DNA of 64,000 nt from Sipunculus nudus (GCA_026874595.1 CM049312.1:71826929-71890928), one strand, 5' to 3'. Positions 1 through 12,122 are shown, counted from the first letter of the stretch. Program-made: numbers and translations. Notes: a model not told the origin generated them from the sequence alone.

Positions 1-45
1 GAAGCAAATCATCTTCCACTCTCCGAGATGTTGCTGGGAGCTTAA

Positions 46-726
46 GTGTCCAAAATTGTACACAAGGTAGGCAAACAAGACAGCACTGTCGGAGATTTTT
101 TGCACAAAGCAAAGGAAGCCTATGTTGGCTGTGCTTCATATTTACAGAATAAGCTGCCGTTGGAAAATGAGGTTCTTCAGTGCACTTCTGCCTTGGACCA
201 AGTTGCTATGGGTCACACAGTCACTCTAAAAGAACTGAAAATGCTGCCAAAATTTGTGAGGGTGTTAACAAATGAGGAAAGCCAAACCTACAGCCAGGAA
301 GTGCACAAGCTTCATTCCTGTTCAGCTCTACCGTCCACCACTAAAGCTGATGGGAAACCCAAGTGAAAGCATGTCGATCATTGATTGGATCAAGTTATGT
401 CAAAGTTTCAAAGTGTTGGCAAGATGGCTTTAGCTGTTCTGACATGTTTCAATGGAGCCCTTGTTGAGAGCAGCTTCTCTGTCATGAACCAAATTGTTGA
501 TGATAAATCTTGCAATATGAGAACTGACACATACAGTGCCATTCAGACTATCAGATATGCAATAAAATCCACTGGAAAAAATGCTATTCAGGATTTTCGC
601 AGGGATAATGTTCTGCATGGGCCAGTTCAGAGGGACATGACACAAAACATTCAAAGCTCCAAAAACAGGTTTAAAAATAAAAGTAGGAAGCAGAGAGAAA
701 GGCAAAAGAAGAAAAAGAGAAACTAA
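46..726 (+). pseudogene. hAT-like transposase C-terminal remnant (broken)
   Basis: A single reading frame runs from about 46 to 726 but is broken by two in-frame TGA codons (364-366 and 382-384). The second part contains FNGALVESSFSVMNQIVDD, followed by a segment on the pattern 'short basic stretch, T, A, I/R', which resembles the C-terminal dimerisation region of hAT transposases (the usual S-N-A-x-x-E-R-x-F-S-x-M-x-x-I block). The tail is very lysine-rich (about residues 90-113 of the second part). The window starts inside the element, so the catalytic part is not visible. The family call comes from pattern recognition of one motif and could be wrong; the stop codons are directly visible. 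Probably non-functional. Confidence 0.5.
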
Positions 727-939
727 AACTTGATCTAAAAAAACTTAAGACAATCAAAACAAAAACAAAGTTACAGTGAGTCAAAACTCAAGATTTTGAT
801 TGTAATGAAGGATTAGGATTGCATAACTGGAAGACACTGGGGGGGGGGGGCAGATAGGGCATGTGGGGTATAAATAAACAACAGGTACATATAATAAATA
901 AATTATTATCCAAATGTTCCTGTTCTTTCTCTTTTTAAC
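727..939. other. No gene seen; G10 tract and AT-rich spacer
   Basis: This spacer holds a run of about ten G residues at 841-850 followed by A/T-rich sequence. No coding or RNA gene is apparent. Confidence 0.5.
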
Positions 940-2020
940 TCACAGGTGCAGATGAAATTTGTAAAACAATTTCACATCCGTACTGGGATATAAACTGGAG
1001 AAGAGATTTAGATGTGGATTGCTCATGTGACAACATGACATCTATAAATGGATGGCAGATTAACAGCTGGCGTAATGAAGGGAATGACAATAAACAGTGC
1101 GGGGAGTTTATGTATTATTTCAAGGCTTCTAGTGACCCTGCACTTGAGTACCTAGAAGCAGTATTATGGGAAACATGGTACCAGAGCTGTAACTTGGACA
1201 AAGACATGGATAGTTCTTGCTATGTCCAGGAGACAGTGTAATAATTACCCAGATATATGTGACGCATGTGTGCCACAAGTCGACAAATTGCTGCCAGAAG
1301 AAAGAGGTATGTACAAGTGGCTCCTGGAAGAGTCAGAAAATCATATGGTTTTTGGAGCCATGCGGTATGTCTCCCGCATGTATTTGATCCAAATGCACGA
1401 GATATACCAGCAGATATTTAAATCATAATCTACATACACTGCTGAACAAGTTTACAAACTGATACCAGAAAGCACCAATGAGGAACCTGGCTTTTGGGAA
1501 CTATGGAAAGAACATTCAGGCAAAAGGGTAAAGTATGTTGCCACAACTCCCACGTCATATGGGGTGCCAATGAAATTCATAAAACATTCAATACACGGGT
1601 ACTGAAATATGAACTGAAGAAGAGATTTAGATGTGGATTGTGAGTCCTACATGTGTGACCCAACTGATGTACATATATCACCACACCCTAAACCAAACAA
1701 CTCACAAGGTATGACATTGCAAACATCGATGTGATGCCACTGGTCCATATATGTTACAGCTGGCAGAACGAAGGGAATGACAATAAACAGAGCAGGGAGT
1801 TGATGTATTATTTCAAGGATTTTGAGTGACCCTGCACTGGAGTACCTGGAAGCTGTTTCATGGGAAACATGGTACCAGAGCTGTTACTGGGACAAAGACT
1901 TTGGTAGTCACATTCTTGATATGCCCAGGGGACGGAATACTAATTACCCAGATATATGTAATGCATGTGTACCAAAGTCAACAAGACTCTTGGAAGAGTC
2001 AGTAAAACATGGTTGATGAT
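940..2020 (+). pseudogene. Duplicated coding-like remnant, family unknown
   Basis: Two degenerate direct copies (about 945-1430 and 1563-2016) share the protein-like string DPALEYLEAV.WETWYQSC, then a Y-P-D-I-C-x-A-C-V-P motif, in different frames and with stops between the pieces. The shared nucleotide start is an AAGAGATTTAGATGTGGATTG block at about 1001 and 1620. The C-x2-C-containing string looks coding in origin, but I do not recognise the family. The fragmentation (four short frames, none over 75 codons) argues for a decayed, tandemly duplicated exon or transposon fragment. Confidence 0.35.
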
Positions 2021-3960
2021 GGTCACACATGCATAAAAACACATGTTCCTATGAGAAGGCGACTACTGACACCTAAATAAGTAACTGGATAGGGGAAGGG
2101 GCTGTCAGGGCCGTTCAAACATGTTTATGTGTGTGTGGAGGGGGGGGGATGTGTCGTACCAGAGATGGTGCATGCTGAAACAAATCTTACCTGAAAAAAC
2201 CTGGTTCTACTGGCTACAAAAATGGCTGAGCAGAAAAGGGGTGTTCCATGGGTGTCAGCCATTATAAAATCAAGTGATTTCCCAAAATAACCACTGCAGG
2301 GATTGCAAGACACTGAAGAAAGACCACAAGTGGTGTGGAGCAAACAAGGGACCTCATTCTGAAATTGTTAAAAAGCCATGTGGGGTCTGACTGACAGCCT
2401 TGGAGTACCCCTCATCAATCATAACAGCATGGTGAAAGTCTGGAGGCTCCAGCAGTGAAACCAACCATGTATCATGGATGTGCCTGAAGTAGACGTCTAC
2501 ACTAGATAACTGTAGAAAACCATAGAACGATTAGTGAAATACAGGGATTAAACAATAAATTTAATTGGCTAATGTTGAGAACCTAGTTACTCGTTCACGA
2601 AATGAGTTCTAGCACATAAATTGACTTTAGTGGGAGGGCTTTATGAATATGATGGCATTGTTCATTTCTGCTGCCTTTCTATTGCTGCCCTTGGGCAGGT
2701 AATGTTGGCGGGTGACTGGCTATGGTGATCTGTGGCTGGCCTGGAAGGAATCTCGATCATTCCAAATTAACAAATAATAAATCTTTAGAGAAATCAAATG
2801 AATAGAGAGAAAGTCAGAACTCATTAATTGATCTGTCAGTCAAAACATCTGACTACTGGACATCATTCTGTATTACTTCAACTGACTAATATTCTTTTAC
2901 ACTGCTATAGATCACATATAGATCTATAGAAATCGGCCAGTGATATAGAGCAAATAGGTGTGTGGATGACCAATGTGGGGAAAGAAAGAGGGGAAATATT
3001 CAACAGTGTGCTGACTATGGGTGAATGGGCAGGTATCTTGCAACTGTGCTGGGGCATTGTGCATCGATATAAAGAGGCTAATGAGTCTCATCCCCTTGTC
3101 ATCTATGTCAACAGGGTTTGTCTGCATTTCTAGTGAAAATAACCAATATTCTTCAGGCTGACAGAAATATTCAAAGACATATGTATACCCCCTCCCTCCA
3201 CCTGAAAACATGCAGAGACAGATTCAGCAATGAACTTACTGAACTCTAGCCGACTGAAGCCCATGATGCAGACAGGATATCATATTACACTTGAGCTGAA
3301 CACAACTTCAAATTCTGGCCGTTATTCAGGAGATTTTTACGACAGAAGTTGTGTTTGTCAACTAGAAAGAGAATTTATTGCTGAAAAATGTCTCAACTGT
3401 GAGTACTCTTGCACTACTTGCAATAAACCAGTGATTGCATAAAGATGGTTAAGTATTTCTTCATAAAGTGCAAAGTTTGCAGAGTGTTTGGGGTATTCGT
3501 TCAAATTCTGTACATTTAAAACATTACAAATTCAAACCAAACCGTATAAGTTCAACAGTTCTCTTTAGTTTAAATACAAAATGACTGTCTTTGCTGCTCC
3601 AAGCAAGAACAAGGCAAGCTTAAAAATACTGATACGGGCCCCTGACAGCACTCAAAAGCTGGATGACCACAAAATTGCTGAAAATATCCAAAATTAATGA
3701 AAAACACAAATTCCCGCTTTCATGTTTTGGTCCCTTAACAAGAAATAAAACCAAAATATCACAGAAATACATAATACAAAGAATATACTCATAAAATAAA
3801 GCTTTTATCCGTTAAACATAGTCTGAAAATAATGACAAAATATAAAAATAAATTCCCACACCCCTCACCCAGGCTCAAAAATAAAATATTGTATAATTTT
3901 GACTTAATTCTCCATACAGACAAATATGAAATCCATTTTTAAGCAACAATCTGATTTAAA
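2021..3960. other. No recognisable gene
   Basis: This is mixed-composition sequence with only short open frames. One of them (3230-3442, +) has several cysteines, ending CLNCEYSCTTC, but it has no family resemblance I can defend. A G9 tract lies near 2142-2150. I see no repeat structure. Confidence 0.4.
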
Positions 3961-3966
3961 CACTGA

Positions 3967-4173
3967 ATGGTCCAAAGCACTGTTTTACAGATTGGCACAG
4001 GTGTAGAGGGCTATCGTAATGACAGGAGGGAGATCTGCAGAAGGAGGGGGATAACCTTGCTGCCACAGGTCCTGGTACTTGGTGGTTCCATCATGGACAT
4101 TAACCAGGTGTTTGTTCTCATGGAGGATGCTACATACCAGGTCAAAAGTGTCCTGAAAGCAGTAGAAATGTGA
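3967..4173 (+). pseudogene. Short coding-like fragment, unidentified
   Basis: A 68-codon frame contains QVLVLGGSIMDINQVFVLME followed by Y-x-V-x-S-V-L-K-A-V. The alternation of hydrophobic and conserved-looking polar residues suggests old coding sequence, similar in style to proteins captured in animal transposons, but I cannot name the family. There is no upstream or downstream exon with which it obviously joins. Confidence 0.2.
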
Positions 4174-4875
4174 TTTAAGGTTAACTATTTATTCCACCTT
4201 GAATATTCTATGGAAATCAAGGATGTTTGGACATTTTTACAGTTATTCGTATATGATATTCAAACATCTTACCACAGAACAACTTCAGCAGTCTGAGAAT
4301 TCCTTGGCCTGGGTTATTAAAAACACTGTGCCAAACCAATGTTCATTACACATATCTTTTCAAATATACAGATTATACCTTGAGATCTTATTGAAAAGAT
4401 TATGGTTTGTTTTTCATGGTCCCATATTTATAGATTATTTATAGATTATTACACATATTTATAGATTTATATGTATCTACCACTGCATGGTGTCCGCTCT
4501 GCTGTCATTGTACAAGATGTGTAAGGTCCATGTTTAATGTCTCTTCATGCTTGCAACATTTCTATTCATGTATAGAAGAAGGTTAATTCATGGCATCAAG
4601 ATAAGTTTATTTAGCATGTTAGTCTGTCATCTTTAAGTTTGAGTTTAAGAAGTATGTCATCTTTAGGAGTGAAATTATATATTAGCCAAAGAGGATAATT
4701 TTAAATCCTGTTTAAATATATGTTTAAGCAATATTTGAGAATATTGAGTGTCTGGTCCTGACAGGTGCATACTAGCAAACACATACATATGCATGTTTTT
4801 TAATGTAGATATATAGAAAAATAACTTCCCCTTATTCTTAGTAAAAAGGTTACTCATAAATCAGTTATATTTAAC
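4174..4875. other. No gene seen; AT-rich spacer
   Basis: AT-rich sequence with a local duplication of TTTATAGATTAT around 4428-4465. No gene or element end is recognised. Confidence 0.4.
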
Positions 4876-5070
4876 CTAAAACATCAGTTGCTGTCAACCG
4901 AAATATCAGCTGAATGTTAACTGATTCTATCACAATGCAGTTATTATGGTTACTGATCTTAAAACAGTTATGTCATCTGATATTTAAGTTAGGGTTATTT
5001 TTACCAATTGAATCAGTTAGAATCAACCGGGTTTTTTTTTTTTCAGTTGATTTTAACTGATATGTTTTAG
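4876..5070. mobile_element. MITE-like inverted-repeat element, about 195 bp
   Basis: The left end (4876 onward, CTAAAACATCAGTTGCTGTC) is imperfectly complementary to the right end (5041-5070, finishing AACTGATATGTTTTAG) over about 28-30 bp. The interior contains several CAGTTA/TAACTG words in both orientations. No coding capacity and no unambiguous target duplication are seen, so the superfamily is left open. Confidence 0.45.
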
Positions 5071-5284
5071 AGTGTATACTGTATACATATTATAATAAAC
5101 TGTTTTGATAAATTGTGTTAAAATTTTTTTGGCATAAGGTCGCCTATTTTTACAAACTGTTTTTGTCACTTGTCGGTCTACATCAACTGTTAGTGTTATT
5201 GTCAGTGCTAGAGACTAGTAGTGCTTGCTTCACAGAAAACAGGTTGCTGGGGATTGTTAACTTTTCACCTTGGTCCAGAGACCT

Positions 5285-5381
5285 GGGGGGGGGGGATTTA
5301 CAGAAGCCACTGTGTAGGGTTACCCGGCAGCCCTGTGTATGTTGTGTCCACTGAAACAAAGGGGGGGGGGGGGGGGGGGGG
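5285..5381 (+). repeat. Two poly-G tracts, the longer G21
   Basis: A run of about ten G lies at 5285-5294 and an uninterrupted run of 21 G at 5361-5381. The short 'ORFs' crossing them are poly-glycine or poly-proline artefacts. Long G runs recur across the window (841, 21745, 39180, 50801) and as poly-C at 63669. Confidence 0.9.
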
Positions 5382-5399
5382 AGTAGCTTCAATCTTCTT

Positions 5400-6600
5400 G
5401 AAGACTATGTGGCAGCAAAGCCAATTTCATGTCAGAACTTCAAAAGTTATGTCAAATTTATGTTAATGTTTGTATCGGTTCAAGTCAACATTAATGTCCC
5501 ATCATAATGTGTGCATCACATCATCAAAAGTGTTCAAGTCTGTATATTTATTGTTTTATATGCTTTGTTTGAATCTATATGGCTCAGTCATACATGATTG
5601 GTGATGCTGCTGGAGACAATGACTGTTACTAGAAGTTGTTTATGATGTATCTCAGATCTGGTCATGTTATGTATATTTTACATTGTTAAACCTTCATGTT
5701 ACATCTGTTTGGAATGCTTTAATCAATTTGTACTCTATGTTTAAAATCCATGGTAATGTAATGCCAAGGGTGCCAGTGAGATGGGCTTCTGATTTAATGA
5801 TAAAGGAAAAGCCACGTCAGTAGATAACCTTTAAAGTGAAGTTCAACTAAAAATAACTTATATAAGATCTATACAAAACAAAATTAAACTTGCACCTCTG
5901 ATGGTGAATATTACACTCTATCAGTTCCATCAATATAATATTACTTCCTTAAGAAATGTTTTTTGGACAAGTTTATATGAATGAATATACAGTTAACCTG
6001 TATGTGTTAATTAGTGGCTCATAGCTGACAATTAATATTTATCATATGTTATCATTTGTTTATTTTAGATTCACCATGAAATGCCATATGACACAAAAGG
6101 AAATCATGCATGTGTAAGTAGTGCGCCATTAAAGCTTATTATACTACATATATTATATGCATTACATATATCGTTTTTCATGCATTTTGTTGGTGTTTTT
6201 CAATAACTGAATGAAATGTGCCGTCAGTAAAAATGTGACCAATAACCATATTAACTTCACAGTAAGTAATTTCGAGGATCAAAATTCAGTATAATTTTAT
6301 AATCTTTACACAGAATCTTAACTTATCGAAAATATTTTATAGAATATTTAATAATGTTTATACTTGAAAATATATGTAATATAAAGGAAATAGAACAGAG
6401 TATTCTTGTAAAGTAAATTCTTTTCAGCACCGAGTGCCACACCTTGAAGCTGTCCCTAGTTGAGTAAGCAGGGTACCCACATTCCTGTGGCATGACAGGG
6501 GACACATGCTGTACAGTGCTGGTCACCTCATATACCATATTTAGTCAACAGAAAGATGTTTACAGACTCTGCATTACCTTATTTGTCACTGTGTATATTG
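5400..6600. other. No gene seen
   Basis: AT-rich sequence with scattered short frames. No repeat units, element ends or splice-bounded coding segments are recognised. Confidence 0.4.
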
Positions 6601-6609
6601 TAATATTAA

Positions 6610-6800
6610 TTTTATGCATACCATGGCAGGGAGTCAGAGCTGGAACCCTGGCCCCCCTCTGGACATGTATAAAAGGGGTAGGGTTATAAGCCCAAGGAGA
6701 CCAGACCAGCTTTAAGCCTCCTTCCAGTTGTATTTAAGTAACAATAAAGAAATGTAAAATCAACACTGGTGTTGTGCTGATCCCCATCCCAGTCTCAATT
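6610..6800 (+). mobile_element. Possible LTR 3' portion / leader of a gypsy-type element
   Basis: Upstream of a Gag-like fragment there is a TATAAAAGG box (about 6668), an AATAAA signal (about 6743), and a transition into sequence ending ACTGGTGTTGTGCTGATCC. That is the order expected of promoter, R and polyadenylation signal in an LTR. No second LTR copy was found in the window and no primer-binding site was confirmed, so this is an inference from context. Confidence 0.3.
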
Positions 6801-6901
6801 GGAGGAGAGCAGGGCCTTAAACATAGGATGGAGCCTCAACAATGAACCTACAGCAACCTGTCACCAGAGCATGACTGCTGCAAGAACAAGTACAAGCAGT
6901 C

Positions 6902-7431
6902 ATGGCAGAACAGCAGGAACTACAAGAACAGGTACATGCCACAGGCTCACAGAACCTGAGTATCATTGACTATTTTGATGGCCAGCAAGACCTGCAGATC
7001 TGGATCGAGAGATTCAAGCAATATTCTGCCTTTAAAATACTTGAAGATGACTTAGACTTAAGAAGTAAGACTTTTCCCAATAATGCTAAGTGGCTCAGCC
7101 ATTTATTAGTATAGAAATTTGTCCAGGGATGTGAGAAATATAATTCAAGAACTATTAATATCAAATTTAACACCAAAGAAACCCTCAAGTGAATAAAAGT
7201 GGCTGAATTAGTGAACAAACTACCAATGAGCCCATAGTCATGTACATCAGTGAAATAACAAGACTCTGTTCCGAATTAAACAAGCCAGAGGCAAAACACA
7301 TTGAAATTCTCGTCAGAGGCCTCTTACCATCAGTCAAAGCCTGTCAGTTAACAAATCCACATAAGCATAAAAACTGCTTTTGTTCATCTAAATACATTAA
7401 ATATTTATGTACAGTAATGAAAATCAATTGA
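6902..7431 (+). pseudogene. Ty3/gypsy-like Gag remnant
   Basis: The first part (6902-7114) begins MAEQQELQEQ and contains IIDYFDGQQDLQIWIERFKQ, matching the 'F-x-G-x-x-D-x-x-x-W-x-x-R-F' start of retrotransposon Gag capsid regions. The second part (7240-7370, another frame) contains YISEITRLCSELNK followed by EILVRGLLPSVKA, the second typical block of the same region. Frameshifts and a stop separate the two parts. The interval downstream is not pol but unrelated repeats, so this is an isolated, decayed fragment. Confidence 0.55.
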
Positions 7432-7482
7432 AGTTTCAAGGCCATGACTAATGAATGGAGTATGAATCAGCTACATGTTAAA

Positions 7483-7540
7483 CAAGAGACCCATGGGTCA
7501 TGGCACTCAGCTGAATTTTGTTAAAAGATAGATAAACTGT
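7483..7540 (+). mobile_element. 5' end signature of a pearl-type (Helentron-like) repeat
   Basis: CAAGAGACCCATGGGTCATG followed by GCACTCAGCTGA is the same 5' terminal block found at 19915, 31168, 37355 and 53424. It contains the palindrome GACCCATGGGTC and a copy of the CTCAGCTGA word that recurs in the 3' hairpin. The matching 3' end for this copy is uncertain; the nearest plus-strand one begins in the 12.1-12.3 kb segment. Confidence 0.6.
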
Positions 7541-8280
7541 CCAGTTAATTTTAAATCTTATAAATGTTTCTTTTAAGACTTGTTGGTCCTTTTTCTTTCT
7601 CATCTCTTTGCTAAAATCTTGTGCAGATGAATTCTTTGTGTAGTTGGCAAAGGTAAGGCAACCATCTCCTGGATCACCAGGTTAACTCTCATTTTGTATT
7701 ATTCTCATTTATTAAAAATAATAATAATTATATTTGATACATCTATATGCCACAAATAAGAGCTCTTAGCTTATCCCTTTTAACTGGAAATGTAATAAAA
7801 TGTATTTTAGTCTGTGGATGGTACACAAACATGCCATAACAGAACTGTGGGTACAGAATGAGATTTTTTTTCAATGCTCTCAATGCTCTTTTCAGTGTAA
7901 AGTGATGAGAAAAATGAAAAGCAGACAAATTTGTGAATGGCTGTTGAAATTTTAAGACTGTTAAGAAGAAACTCTGAACATTACTTTGGAATACCTCTGA
8001 AAAATGGAAACCAAGCTGTACTGGGCCTGCCTGAATTTTCACAAAGGACTCAAAAAACATTCACCTTTTCGATATAATGCAAATGCCAAAACCATGTTTT
8101 ATAAACATTGTTATACAACACTTCATTTAACATATGATAAAACTGCACAATTCCAATCTGAAATACAACACGAAATTGATGAAAATGATTACAACACCTT
8201 TTATGAACTGAAAAATAAAACCCATTAAAACTTTTATAATGTTGTTTTCTTGTACATCAAGTGAAAAGTGAGAATGAAAA
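7541..8280. other. No gene seen
   Basis: AT-rich sequence. The two overlapping frames here (7743-8060 minus and 8004-8228 plus) show no recognisable motif. Confidence 0.4.
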
Positions 8281-8289
8281 TGAACAAAA

Positions 8290-11100
8290 TATTAAAAGAG
8301 TGTGTCAGGCCTGGCTCCCACACAGCTCCTGAGCCTAATTTTCAGGTCCTCAATTCCTAATCTCTTCCATCTGTAACTACCACTGACCCCTAAAGATGGC
8401 ATCAAAGGCCAGTTATGTGGATCACCATCAGCCACTATAAAGGTCACGACATTTCCAATCTAAAGTGACACAGAGCTGGTAAAAAGTATTCATACTGGCC
8501 AGTTGAAAACTGCAGCAAGGAACCATTTAGTGTGATGTACCATCTCCATGATGAAAGCAACAATGCAACAGAGTATGCTGCAGCGGGACCAAACTAATGA
8601 TGAACTGCTGATGGCAGCCAAGCAACTGGTTGTTCATTATCCTTCCCTGGCTAATGACAGGAGAGCAAATCCCACCAAACCATGCATATGTGTACATTAT
8701 AAACATTCATCAGCTGAGCAGACCCAAGTTCACAAGGTTCATATCTGCATGCTATTTACCCAATAAACAAAAAACACTGCAAACTTTGTTTTGTATGTCC
8801 ATCTCAAGTTTAGCCAACCCTCACCTCACAATTCATTCTCTTAAGCAATACATTTGTGGCCTGAAATTGAATTATATGTTTTGCATCAGAGATACAGGGT
8901 TGCAAAGTAAAATATTTAAAGGAGATTTACATGAGGAGGAATATAATAGTATCTTTCTATATGTACTACATGGACTTGTTTACAGGAAGAAGTTACTTGT
9001 AACAGCAAGGACTACCAAAGAGTGGGGCAGTTGTTGCCTGAGACACCTGTTGGTACAGTTTCCAGGAAGGCTGTGTCCTAAGTGACCCCTGATGATGGCA
9101 TGAAAGGAGAGTTATGTTGATCATAATCAGCAACTATAAAGGTCTCAACATTTCCAACCTACAGTGACACAGAGCTGGTAAAAAGTATTCATACTGTCCA
9201 GTTGAAAACTGCAGCAAGGCACCGTTTATTGTGATGTACCATCTCCATGATGAAAGCAACAATGCAACAGAGTATGCTGCAGAGGGACCCAACTAAGGAT
9301 GAACTGCTGACGGTGGCCAAGCATCTGGTTATGTTACCCATCCCTGGCAGATAACAAAAGGGTAAATCCAACCAAACCATGGGTGTGCTTACATTATAAA
9401 CAATCAGCTGAGCAGACCCAAGTTCACAAGGTTCAACCTGCATGCTATTCACCCAATTAACAAAAACATTGCAAACTATTTTACTGTATGTCTACCTCAG
9501 GTTTAGACAACTCTTACCTCACAATCCTTTTTCTAAGGCAATATGTTTGCAGCTTGAATTTGAATTATATTTTTTCATCAGAGATACAAGTTTGCAAAGT
9601 AAAATGTTTAAAGGAGGTTTACATGGGGAGAATTATAAAAGCATCATTCAAGAACCTAGAGTGTTTGCATTCATCACCTTGAACTGTAAAATTAGTTTTT
9701 ACATTGGGAATGGATATCATAATATCAAAATAACATATATATACACTACTTGTACTTGTTTACAGGAAGAAGTTACTTGTAACAGCAAGGACTACCAAGC
9801 AGTTGGGCAGTCGTTGCCTGAGACATCTGATGGTACAGTTTCAAGGAAGGCTGTGTCCCCAGGGATCCCTGACAATGGCACCAAAGGCATGTTATGTGGA
9901 TCACTATCAGCTGCTATAAAGGTCACAACATTTCCAATCTACAGTGACACAGAGCTGGCCAAAAGTATTCATACTGGCTAGTTGACAACTGTGCACAGCA
10001 AGGCACTTTTTAGTGTGATGTACCATCTCCATGATGAAAGCAACTTTGCATCAAGAGTATGCTGCAGAGGGACCCAACCAAGGAGGAATTGCAAATGGTG
10101 GCCAAGCAAATGGTTGTGCATTACCCTTCCCAGGAAGATGACAGGAGAGTAAATCCCACCAAATCATGCATAGGTTTACATTATAAACAAGCAGCTGAGC
10201 AGACCAAAGTTGACAAGGTTAAAGGTGCATGCTTTCACCCAATTAACAAAATCATTGCAATGCAAACTTTTTTTTGTATGTCTTTCTCAGGTTTAGCCAG
10301 CCCTTACCTCACAATCCTTTTTCTTAAGCAATATTTTTGTGTCCTGAAATTGAATTATATTTGTATTCATCAAAGATACAGGGCTGCAAAGTAAAATGTT
10401 TTAAGGAGATTTACATGAGGAGGATTTATAAAAGTATCTTTCAATAACATATATAGTACTTGACTTGTTAACAGGAAGAAGTTACTTGTAACAGCAAGGA
10501 CTACCAAGCAGTTGGGCAGTTGTTGCCTGAGGCACCTATTGGTACAGTTTCAAGGAAGCTTGTGTCCCCTGTGATGCCTGAAGATGGCATCAAAGGCCAG
10601 TTATGGGAATCATCATCAGCCACTATAAAGGTCACAACATTTCCAACCTACAGTGACACAGAGCTGACCAAAAGAATTCATACTGTCCAGTTGACAACTG
10701 AAGCAAGGCACCATTTAGTGTGATGTACCGTTGCTTAAAGAAAGCAACACATCATCAGGCACTACAAAGGTCATGGCATTTCCGATCTACAGTGACACAA
10801 AGCTGGCCAAATTTATTCAGTTCGCAACTGAAGCAAGGCACCATAAGGTGCGATTTGCCATCTCCATGATGAAAGCAACACCGCATCAAAGTATGCTGCA
10901 GCACGACCCAATCAAGGATGAACTGCTGATGGTGGCCAAGCAACTGGTTGTGCGTTTCCCTTCCCTGGCAGATGAAAGGATAGTAAATCCCACTAAACCA
11001 TGCGTATGTTTACATTATACACGATCATCCTCTGAGCATACCAAAGTTCACAATGTTAAAGCTGCATGTTATTCATCCAATTAACAAAAAAACATTGCAA
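8290..11100 (+). repeat. Four-copy tandem unit of about 0.7-0.84 kb with coding-like segments
   Basis: The block CATCTCCATGATGAAAGCAA recurs at 8541, 9240, 10023 and 10859 (last copy slightly offset), giving periods of about 699, 783 and 836 bp. A second marker, ACAGGAAGAAGTTACTTGTA, recurs at about 8982, 9762 and 10471. Each unit has a polypyrimidine/AG acceptor-like end, then a coding-like part (S-D-T-E-L-A-K-x-I-H, later K-D-E-L-L-M-V-A-K-Q-L-V-V). Divergence and indels between copies show this is an old segmental tandem duplication. Confidence 0.8.
10520..11084 (+). pseudogene. Coding-like segments of the tandem unit (unidentified protein)
   Basis: In the last units, frames at 10520-10723 and 10731-11084 read S-D-T-E-L-T-K-R-I-H-T, then QLTTEARHHLV, then MLQHDPIKDELLMVAKQLVV, then R-F-P-S-L-A-D-E-R and a K-P-C-V-C-L-H-Y motif. 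The same order occurs in the units at 8.5, 9.2-9.9 and 10.06 kb. The pattern 'helix, then L-x-x-x-A-K-x-L-V-x-x-Y-P-x-L-x-D' vaguely recalls DNA-binding-like segments in uncharacterised animal proteins, but I do not recognise a family. Copies are shifted in frame relative to each other. Probably non-functional duplicated exons. Confidence 0.3.
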
Positions 11101-11607
11101 ACTTTTTATTTGTATGTCCATCTCAGGTTTAGCCAACCCTTACCTCACAATCATTAAAAAACATTTAAAGGAGATTTACATGAGGAAGATTATAAGTATC
11201 TTTCAATAATCAGAGTGATTGCTTCCACCACCTTAAACTGTTAAATTAATTTTTAAATTGGGGAATGGATGCGAGTTGGGTGAAGAGTTATGGCTGCATT
11301 TTAATGATTTTAATGTTTAACTTATTCATTAGAATAAATTTATAACATAACATTAAGCAATGTATTTTTTTGTCAACTTTGCTGGTTATTTTATTAAACT
11401 CTACAGGAAGGTCTGCTGAAACAGATGATCAGGAGACTTGGAATTGAGAAAGCTGTTGTGAAACCACAAGGCAGAAAACCAGGACTATGTCATCCCAGAC
11501 TGGAGATGAACTGTATGGCCAAGAAGATTCCTGCAAAGTCAGGTATGGTATTCTGACAGTAAATCCTGTTCCTAAACCATCCGTCCACCCACCATCACCC
11601 TACTTAC
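11101..11607. other. Spacer with one possible exon-like segment
   Basis: A CTCTACAG acceptor-like site at about 11399-11406 opens a frame beginning E-G-L-L-K-Q-M-I-R-R-L-G, which closes within about 150 bp. No recognised family. Confidence 0.25.
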
Positions 11608-12122
11608 TTGAAATTCCCTTTAGGTAGGACTAACATTGATAGCCCAAGGGGCAATCTCTGTTATGCCAGTTTGACATTGGACAGAGTCCTTGTGTGGATT
11701 ACCTGGGAAGGAGATAAGTTGGTCCCTGGTACTGTTAAATCAAGGTCAGGACCTGTGTCATATTTAGTAGAGTTACGTGATATACCTGTTGTAAGAAATC
11801 ACATTGAACAGATTGTGACTGATCATCAACCCAGAGTGTTCACACATGGTTCTAGCACGTCATTGAGAAGGACCATGAACAAACAGTTTTCTCTTCTGAG
11901 AACATCAGTGCCATTATGTGCGGAGAACCTCTACCTGATGCACCAGAATGTGCCAGTGATAATTCAGGATTTGATGTACATGTTCAGATTAATGCAACAC
12001 CTAGTGGTAATAGTAATAATTCTGATGATACTGAAGTTCAAAGTTTTCATGTGCAATCCCCAATGCATAGGTACCCACTAAGAGACCGTAAACAACACTT
12101 GACATGGTGTCTAAAAACTTGA
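11608..12122 (+). pseudogene. Ty3/gypsy-like Pol C-terminal remnant (integrase tail)
   Basis: The frame contains VPGTVKSRSGPVSYLVELRD followed by V-V-R-N-H-I-E-Q-I, matching the GPY/F-type integrase C-terminal module of Ty3/gypsy elements (W-x-P-G-x-V-x-x-R-x-G-P-x-S-Y-x-V, then a R-H-x-D-Q block). A frame change near 11.9 kb leads to H-R-Y-P-L-R-D-R-K, the basic tail that commonly ends these polyproteins, with a stop at 12120-12122. The catalytic core is absent upstream, so this is a 3' fragment with a frameshift. No LTR follows; pearl-type sequence does. Confidence 0.55.

Noticed and set aside
6902-12122. One gypsy element running from the Gag remnant to the integrase tail
   Set aside because: The interval between them holds a pearl-type 5' end and the four-copy tandem unit rather than protease, reverse transcriptase and RNase H, so joining them is unsupported.
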